Origin: Cheiracanthium punctorium
Taxonomy: Eukaryota > Arthropoda > Arachnida > Araneae > Cheiracanthiidae
Length of the DNA stretch: 64,000 nucleotides
Reading direction: 5' to 3'
Assembly (NCBI GenBank): GCA_038373885.1
Contig: JAWZYV010012342.1
Span: 1-64,000 of the forward strand
The translations under genes and the position numbers were made by a program. Position 1 is the first letter of the stretch. Each line of letters opens with the position of its first letter. Positions 55,448 through 64,000 of this stretch are shown here, one piece after another. The notes beneath the pieces are model-generated. The model was given only the letters and a program-made list of their open reading frames with translations. It was not told where the DNA came from and made no database searches.

Positions 55448-55505
55448 AGTGGAACCTGCCTAATGTGACCACCCTCGGGAACGATAAAACTGGTCACCTT
55501 ACAAA
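55448..55505. repeat. Solitary pogo/Tigger-like terminal repeat
   Basis: AGTGGAACCTGCCTAATGTG, then GACCACCCTCGGGAACG, has the form of Tigger-type ends (CAGTGGAACCTG..GACCACCTCGGG). The opposite end was not found in the window. Confidence 0.45.
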
Positions 55506-56476
55506 GGTAGTACTTTAATAAATTTGTTTATGCTTAAAATTCAAACAACACTTGCACAAACACTCTACAGTTTATTTATAACAAGATCTCAAAATCAATA
55601 AATATCCATGAACAAAAAAGAGGAATATAGGGAGTAAAATACTGAAACATTAAAATTCACATTGCATACAAATTGTGTGCGATTCCTTATACTTACGTTT
55701 CAATATGTATTTTTTAATACTTCTTGGTCACAATAAATACTAAAAAAATAATAAATATGAATAAAAAATATAAATTTCCATTTTGTAGGACATATTACTA
55801 AAGTACAGTTTGAATGTTTGGGTACTTTTCATGTTTGTACAAATAATTTTCACTAGTGTACATCAAGAACACATTGTTTAGAAAACACAGTGTGCTGTAA
55901 CAGGAAAGTTCTAAAAGGTCCGGTCGCCAAATAAATCGCCAGGTTGAAAAAAGGAAAAGAAATGTTAGCTTTATACATGTTTGGCAAAATTTAAATGTGA
56001 CTCGCCACAGGGATGATCAGAATATAGTTTTTGTAGCCTAGACAAAATTATTGTAATCCTGTGGGAAAGGAAGAAAATTAAATATATTCTCAGACTACAG
56101 ACGCACAAAATGCATTACAAAGGCTAAAACCAAAGTAAATTAAAAAACAGTTAAATAGCATTATTGACAGATGGGAAATTCATAAAGGCAAGAGTATTAC
56201 ATTTAGAATAGGTAAAGGGAAATCAGAAGTACTCATAAATGTGTGATTAACTTCATCAAAAGTAATTGTATGTGATTAACGGCATCCCAAGCACCTCTTA
56301 CTGGAAACCACGCTGAATCAATTTTAGCATCAACTGAAATATAAAAGAATCTAGACTAAAACAAGTTTTCCTTTTTAATTTATTTATCTTAATTTTTTTT
56401 CTTTCTTTTTAATTTATTCATCTATTGAGAACAAGTGTAACAGAAGAGAGAATTAGTGTTGAGATCAAATATTGTG
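55506..56476. other. Non-coding, no feature recognised
   Basis: AT-rich; no terminal repeats or coding similarity found. Confidence 0.3.
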
Positions 56477-56480
56477 TTAA

Positions 56481-57708
56481 GGGGTTAGGGGTAGTCAGAA
56501 TTTTCAAAAAATTGATTTTTTTTTTTTGCATTTTCTTATAGTATCTTAAAAATATTCTCTGAAAGTTTGAAGTGAATCCGACAAATATCTTTCGAGTTAT
56601 TTAGCGAAGAATAAAAGGCTCTCGAGCGGTCTAATATTTCCGAGAAGAATTAGCTAGCGGCATAATTCTCCCTTACCTCCTGAAGTTTTAAAAGCAATCA
56701 AGCCTATTTATCAAGATCTTAGTAATGAAAATTTACTTTCTAGATGTGTAGGTGGATTTAATCAAAATAATAATGAGATCTTCAACCAACTAGTGTGGAA
56801 AATATGCCCAAAAACTATCAATACTAGTTTTACCATTGTTCAAATTGCTGCATACGTAGCTATGAGTATATTTAATGAAGGGACAAAGTCATTATTAGTA
56901 ATAATGAACACACTGGGACTTAGTTGTGGGCCTAATTCTCATCGGTATACTGAAAAAACCGATAGTGCACGTGTAAAAGTAGCTGATCAGCGCGCTAACG
57001 ACAACACTCGCGAAGGTAGAATGCGACGTAGACAACAACAAATGGATGTTTTAGAACGTTCTACAACGGCTGAAGAACTCTTATAGGGTCCAGGAATAGA
57101 TGACTCAGTGTAAGTATTGAAATTATTCGTATTACTGTACATCAATCGACTGTAAAACTTTAAATGCGTTTTTCTCAAAACTATGTTTTTTGAACTGGTG
57201 ACCACTGTAACTCAAAAACCGCTCGATAGATTTGAATGAAACTTATACAGCTTTTAGAAAACATAAAAAGCTAGTGCTTGATCGAAGGATTTCTTTTTTT
57301 TTTAACTTTGATTTTTTATAAACAATTAATTGTTGGTTTTTTCCCGAAAATCTGCAAAAAATTTTCCAGAGACCGCCATTTTGTTAATTTTGAGAAAAAA
57401 AAAAGCTTCGATCAGGCACAAGATTATCTATCCATAAAAATAATCTTTTTTGTTTCATTGATTTTAGATGAATCTCCAAGGAGCTGTAATGGTCGCCGCA
57501 AGGACCCATTATTAAAACCTGTTCAACTTAGACCGCCATAAATTGTAAAATAATTATTTTTTTTTTTTTAAATTTAAGTGAAGTAATGTTAAAGTATGAT
57601 GAAATGATACTATGTTTTTTACTTATGTGAAATAAACTTAATTACTAGTAAAAAAAAAAAAATTATAAAAAATGGCATTTTTTCACGCCTCTGACTACCC
57701 CTAACCCC
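56481..57708 (+). mobile_element. TTAA-flanked Kolobok-like element, internally deleted
   Basis: TTAA at 56477-56480 and 57709-57712. Ends GGGGTTAGGGGTAGTCAGA and TCTGACTACCCCTAACCCC are perfect inverted repeats of 19 bp. 1228 bp with the C-terminus of a transposase. Towards the right an inverted pair (CTTGATCGAAG near 57278, CTTCGATCAGG near 57405) is present. Confidence 0.85.
56675..57106 (+). pseudogene. Transposase C-terminus (Mutator/Kolobok-like)
   Basis: The reading starts LPPEVLKAIKPIYQDLSNEN, continues LLSRCVGGFNQNNNEIFNQL, VWKICPKTINTSF and AMSIFNEGTKSLLVIMNTLG, then a basic tail (NTREGRMRRRQQQMDVLERS) and ends YGPGIDDSV after an in-frame stop at 57084-57086. The R-C-x-G-x-x-Q-N-x-N-E block followed by W-x-x-x-PK is what I remember from the end of a Mutator-like transposase domain common in arthropods. 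The catalytic region upstream is deleted. TTAA flanks favour Kolobok. Confidence 0.7.
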
Positions 57709-57712
57709 TTAA

Positions 57713-59817
57713 ACAACTGAAAAGGGATGTCGCATTCTATATTATCTGAATGTATTTTATATTTAAGAGGCAGTTTATAGTGGAAAGTGGTCAGATAAAG
57801 GAGAGCGATTTTCAAATCGTCTTTTACTGCAGGAATACCTAAGTCCAGCCGACCAATGGATGTGGAAGGTGAAAGGCCACTATCGGGGAGGCTCATCGGC
57901 ACCTGCCTTCACAGAACTCCGAACATCGCTTTGGTATAATCCCCTTTTGGCGACAAATTACTGTCGATATTTATTTTAATATGCAATATTTATTTTCAAA
58001 AAACAAGGAATGTATAAGTGCATTTATGGATTTCGTTTCGTTAGACTTTCAGTTTTCATCATGAGAAGGCTCTGCTCCTCATAACCCTCCTTTTTTATTT
58101 ATCTTTTTTTCATCTATAAAGAAAATATAATACTAGAAACATATTCCTAAAGAAACTATTAAGTATGAAAATAAACGTAAGTTACGCAGAACTATTTACA
58201 ATAATAATAAGAAAATGTAAAAAGAAAAAGGAAATTTCATGTCTAAACATGAGAGATAAACAATGGCTAGTCACTGCCATATGACATCATTTATCGAGGC
58301 GGAACATGTTTCCAAAAAGGGATGATATCGAAGCTAACACAAAATGTAGCCGGTATCCAAGTAGCCGATATCCAACTGCAGCCAAGTCCGCTACCTTCCA
58401 ACTCGAACTTGGACATGGGCAAATATAAATTATTAATTAGAAATGAATTATTAATTAGAACAGATCTCATTAGAACAGATCTCAAAGAAGTTGCAGCAAC
58501 CTCTTTGTATAAACCTATATAAAATCTCTCTTCATTCATTAGCTGGTTTTGCTCCAACAAAATTCATTTTGGACGCAAACTGTCAACCCTCTTTTCGAAG
58601 TGTGCTGACTCACAACTCTGACAAATTCCACTACTTAAACAACGTACTATAGTGTGTCTCATACGTTCACGAAACTTTGTACATTTATACTAGAATCAAT
58701 GTCTATAGAATGAATTAATATTCAAAGTGAGCGAGAAAAACTTTTAAAAATTTTAACAGGAATATAAGTGAAAAAGTAAGTTCTTTTTCAATTTCAATTT
58801 AAAATAAAATTTAAAACATCTAAATTTAAAAGCTTTCCTTAAATATTAATTCATTCTGCATATATATTTTACTTCATTTTGCAATAAAAATTTTGTTTCT
58901 ATGTACATTTTAAAGTGACTTATCTTACGGATAGTGCCACGCACCATTGAAAAAGAATATATAGTTAGTAAAAATTAAATTTTTTGATGCATCTGTGAAA
59001 GATAATCGAGCTTTTCGTTTTTAGTTTTATAATGTGTTATCCCTATACAATTAAACGTGGAACGCATATATGTATGTTTGTCCGAGCGATCTCGAGAAGG
59101 GCTCTAAGGATTTTTTTTTAATTTCGTACCTGGGGGGATTTGAGCTAGGTCCCAGTTTTCAAAAAACACTCTGTACCGCTCAAAATGTAAAATTTTCATT
59201 TTGAACGATAGAGACATCTATTGATCATTTGGGAAACACAGTTGATGTTATCTTTGTAAAATGAACACTTAAATAGTTTTGGGGAGGATTAGAAAAAAGA
59301 CGGCACAGATGTTTATAGTAAAAAATAATTTCGCAAAGAAACGAAATAATTGAAACTTGATTTCCAGTACACAGACAAATAAACATTTTAATCGCTATAT
59401 ACTGCACATTTCAGCAGCATAACTTTTTTAGAATAAAAAAGTTCCTTTTATCTAAAACTGTCGTCCTGGAAACCAGCGTATGAAAAAGAACTAACTCGGC
59501 TGTTCGAGCCTCGTCAGGGGGAGACCCTCCTAACCCCCCCTAATTTTTTAGTTTCATTATTGCCATATTAAAACGATATTAATGGACTATGTCATTTTAT
59601 CTCTCACCCCTTTTTCATTTTCTTTTACTTTTCCTTTACCTTTATTTTATCGATGATCTTGCTTTGCAAATTGCAAACACGGGTCGATGAATTTTTAGTA
59701 TCTATCTTAATACACCAAAATTTTTGCTTGGCGAGTAGGGTTGCTGTATTTCGCCTGGTAACCCTATTGGCGAGTCATCCAGAGTGGATAAGAATCCCAG
59801 GCTGTTTGGCTTATGTT
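57713..59817. other. Non-coding, small tandem duplications only
   Basis: At 58424-58484 the words AAATTATTAATTAGAA and AACAGATCTCATTAG are each repeated twice in tandem. GTCCGAGCGATCTCGAGAAG near 59080 resembles a dispersed leader repeat. No gene recognised. Confidence 0.35.
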
Positions 59818-60054
59818 TCAAATTTTTCTTTTTCCACTTTCACATTCGCTAGCCCAGTGCCCGCTGCGTTTACACCTTTTACAAGTTATTCTTGATGCGT
59901 CCTTAATTTTATGAGTCCATGTTTTATGTTTCCATGTTTCGTAATTATCTTTATTCAGCTTTTCAATTCGCCAAGTTCCAGTCGCCGTTTCGAGGATGAA
60001 TGATACAGCTTCAAAACGAACGTTAAAAATCAGCAAATAAATAAATGACTCCAT
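59818..60054 (-). pseudogene. Copia-type gag remnant with zinc knuckle
   Basis: 78 residues. IEKLNKDNYETWKHK is the N-terminal motif of Ty1/Copia gag (LNxxNYxxWK), followed after only about ten residues by CKRCKRSGHWASEC, a CX2CX4HX4C zinc knuckle. In full-length gag these are separated by some 200 residues, so the middle is deleted. No pol, integrase or LTR was seen nearby. Confidence 0.7.
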
Positions 60055-61112
60055 CTGGTGTCCATAACCTTTTAGAAATGTTAGCAGAGTTATGGCACAA
60101 AAATAGTAAGCTTGGTATTTTAACCTAACATTTACTTTATTAAATTAGAACGGAAGAAACAGGCACATCCCATAACAAGGTAACATCAAGAAGGAAAAAA
60201 GTATAGAAGTAAAAAGAATGCGTGCGCGAACACAGTTACAGTTAAGTAGGTAAATGTTCATTGAGGGATACAGAATTCATTAGGATAAGACATTGCACAG
60301 TAAAAAAATAAACAATTCAATACTCAAGAATTTTCTTAAGCTGTTGAAATTTTTATACTTGTAACCTATTTATAGAAAAATACATGTGAGGCATATTCTA
60401 CAGCTTACGAAATATTGTAACAATAGCTTAAAGCTGTTGTGAACTAATAGTTTTTAAATATATGTAAAATACTGAACAACTTTTATGTCGCATTTTTCAA
60501 TAAAGGGGGGAGAGATAAAATGACATAGTTATTTTAAAAAACTAATCCCGGAAACCATTCCGCAAGGTCGAAAAGTGTTACTTAATTCATAGTTATTATC
60601 TTAAGACTATTGGTAAATCTGCCGAAACCTGTCAGCATTTATTATTTCATCCTCTTGTAACTAACGTAAAACTAAGTGTGTTTCCGCGTAAATGATAAAA
60701 CTATTAAGTACTGTAAATATTTTTCATGTATTTTATTGATCCCTAACATATGAATTTCCAAATACATGGGGGTTTCAGCTTAACAGAACAATTTAAATGA
60801 AAATGTCACCCTTTTGCAGCATTTCACTGCGAAAAGAAAAATCATGTGACATAACATTGTACTTTTTTAAAACGACAGTCGTACTGATCGCTTTAGTCTT
60901 CGAAGCACATTTTAAAGGCTATTGATAGGTCATTGCGATTAGAGCGCCATCTGTTGACGATTTTCGCAACTGAATTTTCTAAACTTTTTTGCACCCTTTT
61001 TTACAGTTTTGCTAATAAACGTGCAGTTTACCGCATAATTCTATCGATCATTGTTGTAGAGATATTTAATTTTGAAATCAGGACTTATTCGCTGATCACC
61101 CTGTATTATCAA
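60055..61112. other. Non-coding, no feature recognised
   Basis: AT-rich with no repeat or coding similarity seen. Confidence 0.3.
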
Positions 61113-61890
61113 ATGCTATGGGCGAAATTGAAATTCCAGGAATTATACTTTCCAACGGAGATCTCGTTGACGAAGCTTTTGGTGACTGTTTGTCAAACAA
61201 CAGATATGAAGACACGAAGGACAGAACAATACCAGCACCTTTAAATAAAGACGCGATTAAAATTCACGAGGATATTATAGCGAAGCGTCTTGCAGAACAT
61301 AAGGTATTTAAAAGATACGATTCTGCGAAAGATCAAGCAGAAGGTGCTCTTCAGTTTGCATCAGAATTTTTAAATTCGGTCGAAGCATCCGATTTACCAC
61401 CACATGAGTTAAAGCTTAAAAAAATACGATAGTAATGCTTTTTTCGAAGCTCTCGAAAGGACTCTGTAATGGGACTAGATTGATAGTGACAGAATTATGT
61501 AAAAACATCATTAAAGCCGAGATTATCACGGGAGAAAATTCAGGCCGAGAAGCTCACATACCAAGAATTACCTTAGACTCCAGCAAAAATCAACTCGGAT
61601 GTATTACGCAGAGTCACCAGTTTCCAGTGAGAGCAGCTTTTGCTATGACCGTCCATAAAGTCCGAGGCCACACATCTCAGAACGTTGGCATTCACTTAAT
61701 AACGGCAGCGTTCATGCACAAGATGCTGTATGTAGGGTATTCTAGAGCCAAAAGAATGGCTTAAAAGTTCTTTTGACAACAGAAAATTCCCGCCACACGA
61801 AAACCATCGGAGAGAAATTTTAGATAATTTCGATATGCCGTGGAGCAATATTCCAGGCATCAACAGACAATTTGAACTCTATGATACAGA
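61113..61890 (+). pseudogene. PIF1-type helicase C-terminal half (Helitron)
   Basis: First piece (61118-61432): MGEIEIPGIILSNGDLVDEA, later ALQFASEFLNSVEASDLPPH (the EFLNSL..GLPPH block). Second piece in another frame (61435-61764): GLCNGTRLIVTELCKNIIKA, IPRITLDSS, FPVRAAFAMTVHKVRGHTSQ (motif V/VI region, with VRG for the usual AQG/SQG), MLYVGYSRAKRMA. A further frame continues to about 61890 (NIPGINRQFELYDTD). It lacks the Walker A and B motifs and the Rep domain. The two frameshifts and the changed motif show it is inactive. Related to, but not the same copy as, 13541-13720. Confidence 0.85.
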
Positions 61891-63181
61891 TTAAACAAAA
61901 CAAAAGGATTCATTTTTTTTTATATTTTCGATTTTCCGTATTCCACTTAATTTTGCATTATATTTTTGCGTGATGGCTTAATGTATTCTAAAATATTTTA
62001 ATGCGCTATCTCAAATATGTTATTTATTTATTTTAAAATATTTTTATTCCATGTCATTTTGTTAAATGTTAATACAGTTTTTTCTTCGTATTTGTTCAAT
62101 GCTGTATGTTACTCTTTAACGTGAAAGCTACACATTTTTTGTGGACCTTCGGATAGAACAGGTGTGAAATTTAAATATAAATTAATTATTAAATTGTTTT
62201 AATATTACACATGTTTATATATGAAGGGTGTCCAGTGCTAACGGTGCCCAATGGCTATTTCCTGAAACGTAAGTCAGAGACACATAGTTTCATTGCAAAC
62301 ATGCTTTAAATTGTATAATCTATTATATTAGAAACAACCGAAATCATTAAATCAATTCCGATAAAAATTACGGAATTTAAATTTTTATACGGTCACCCTG
62401 TCCTTTCAGTTATATTTAGATTTTTTTTTTTTTTTACAACTTGATACACACACAAATAAAATAATCAATTCGCCCTTCTACGATCCAAATTTACCGAGTT
62501 ATAAAGCAACAAATATTTTGACTTAAGTCACTTTTCCACGTTTAAAAATGTCCGTTAAGGTACCCTATAAATATTGAAATTTTAAACAATAGATGTCTGC
62601 TTCTTTTTCTTTTTCTTTTTTTTTTTTTTGTCTTACTGCAGAGGAATAAGCAACACTAATTTTAGAATACTAATCTTTGTTATAGTCAGGCTCTATAAAA
62701 ATCCGATTGACTTAGTAAATCGCATACTTGTAGCATGCAGATGTGTAGCACAGAGTATGCTACACAAAGTACAGGGAAAGTTTTCTACACGGGTGCATAT
62801 TTGTATTGCAGCCGAAGGAAACTATTTTTGAGCAAATGCTACGTGAACAGAATTTTTAATATTATTTTAAGTTTCTGAAATGCCTATATTTGTATTTTAA
62901 AATGCTTCCTTTTCTAATTTAATGAAGTTTTTTATTTCCTTTTTTTTCATCTTAAGTTATTTAACACCAGTTCGATTAAAAAACTTTAAAATATTCTATT
63001 TCCAGTATAAGCTATATTTTTATGTTAATTTATTGGATACACACAATTAAACGCTAATCTTCTTTATTGCAATCTAGTTTAATGAAATAGTTAATGCAAT
63101 TTCTAATAAATATTACAAGCCTCAATACCATGTAAAGCTGCAGAAAAAAAATGACCCACTTGTAATTTATTCAGCCGCCGT
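61891..63181. other. Non-coding, AT-rich
   Basis: A segment from about 62225 to 62402 is bounded by GAAGGGTGTCC and GGTCACCCTGTCC, a possible small inverted-end repeat. A long T-run followed by CTTACTGCAG at 62612-62640 resembles a splice acceptor, but no convincing exon follows. Confidence 0.3.
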
Positions 63182-63600
63182 TTGTCGTACAGCAAAGTTA
63201 CATATACTAATCGTTTACGATTGACGTACACTTTAGTTTGCGATGCATAAAAATTGCAGGAAGGGCCGTCTCCATATTAAAATTCTCACCAACTTTTTTT
63301 CCCAATAGCAACCCCCAGATTTCACGTTATATTTCAAAAATTTAGCTCATTTTATCCCCGGATACCCATTTTCAATAAATTTAAGCTGAAAATGAGTGAG
63401 TTATGAGCACCCAAAATCCTCCTCCCCCCCTATGTTAAAATATTTTTTCATACTTCAATTCATACCTCATGTAATATTGATGTCTTCCAATACAACGTCC
63501 TATTACTGAAAAACTAACATCCTCAACATTCCAGGCATGAATTCAACCTTTTTTATATTGGAAACATCAGGTCTTTGGCCATCTCCATACTTTATCAAAT
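63182..63600 (-). repeat. Dispersed repeat, inverted copy 2b
   Basis: Reverse complement of 43489-44430 without its 500-bp central insertion. Confidence 0.85.
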
Positions 63601-63696
63601 ATTCAACAAACTTATTTTAGAAAGTGATTAGGCAAGTTATTAGGCAATTTGGAGTGTTTAGGCTGATAATTTTATTTTTTACCAACTATGCGAAAA

Positions 63697-63745
63697 ATTC
63701 CAGAGCTGGGAATCGAACCCAGGACTGCCGCATAACGTGCGGGTG
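63697..63745 (-). other. tRNA 3'-half fragment
   Basis: On the - strand: an anticodon-arm-like hairpin CCGCACGTTATGCGG, a variable stretch, then a perfect T-arm CTGGG-TTCGATT-CCCAG. The 5' half is missing; the fragment abuts the mariner-like end at 63746. The T-arm is ideal, so this derives from a real tRNA or tRNA-derived SINE. Confidence 0.6.
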
Positions 63746-64000
63746 ATAATATTGGGTCGGCAAAAAAGTAATTGCGTTTTTTACATGAAATTCAAAGAAA
63801 TAAATTTTCAATCATGAAACCATTCTTCAAGTTCGACCGTAGCTGAGTAACATTCATGATTGTAGTCAGAAGAGCAGAGGGCAGCCTTTCACTCCTGGCA
63901 ACATTTCACCTGTCTAAGAGAACGTTCAAGAGAAAATAGAAATTTCAAAATTAGAAAGATTTTCAAAATCGTGAGCAGATGTTTTGCATTTTTCCTTTAA
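63746..64000 (-). repeat. Mariner-like non-autonomous repeat, inverted copy 2a (cut by window end)
   Basis: Starts with the mariner-type terminal repeat GGGTCGGCAAAAAAGTAATT and is the reverse complement of 43098-43349. It continues beyond the window. Confidence 0.8.

Noticed and set aside
62628..62831. 67-codon frame after a splice-acceptor-like T-run and CTTACTGCAG
   Set aside because: No domain, no donor partner and no upstream exon; a T-run followed by AG is common here.

Overview
The window is a eukaryotic, AT-rich genomic segment that is very poor in host genes and very rich in transposons. The mix of elements (BEL/Pao, Gypsy of two kinds, Copia, mariner, Tc1, hAT and TTAA-inserting elements, Helitron-type PIF1 helicases) and the single receptor gene suggest an arthropod, and a chelicerate such as a spider is plausible. 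That is inference; no rRNA or barcode gene is present.

Only one host gene can be supported: a class A (rhodopsin-type) GPCR on the + strand. Two exons are visible (23601-23922 and 34672-35323), joined by a phase-2 intron of about 10.7 kb that splits the Arg codon of the DRY motif. The exon for the extracellular N-terminus was not found. TM5 to TM7 look like a biogenic-amine receptor, but position 3.32 is Asn instead of the amine-binding Asp, and TM4 lacks its Trp. The intron holds an antisense Gypsy element, several short inverted-repeat elements and tandem repeats.

Left part (1-22 kb): the tail of a Gypsy element with integrase upstream of reverse transcriptase and a 3' LTR (301-2064); a deleted mariner (3131-3823); then what reads as one very degraded BEL/Pao element on the - strand spanning about 21757 to 4185. 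It is broken by a 6.7 kb insertion that carries Helitron-type fragments, by a hAT-like element inside its 5' LTR, and by a 2.6 kb tandem duplication of its 3' end whose junction shows microhomology.

Middle (22-50 kb): foldback elements, the receptor, a long AT-rich tract with nothing recognisable (39.7-42.7 kb), a large inverted dispersed repeat whose partner lies at the right edge, and an almost complete but mutated Tc1 element (46239-47444).

Right part (50-64 kb): a 3.8 kb DNA transposon (50490-54297) with 62-bp terminal inverted repeats, TA target duplication, a broken transposase of a family I cannot name and a subterminal array of about 80-bp repeats. This is the most interesting object in the window. 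After it come a TTAA-flanked Kolobok-like remnant, a Copia gag remnant and a PIF1/Helitron helicase fragment. Every transposon gene seen is truncated, frameshifted or lacks catalytic residues; nothing looks autonomous.
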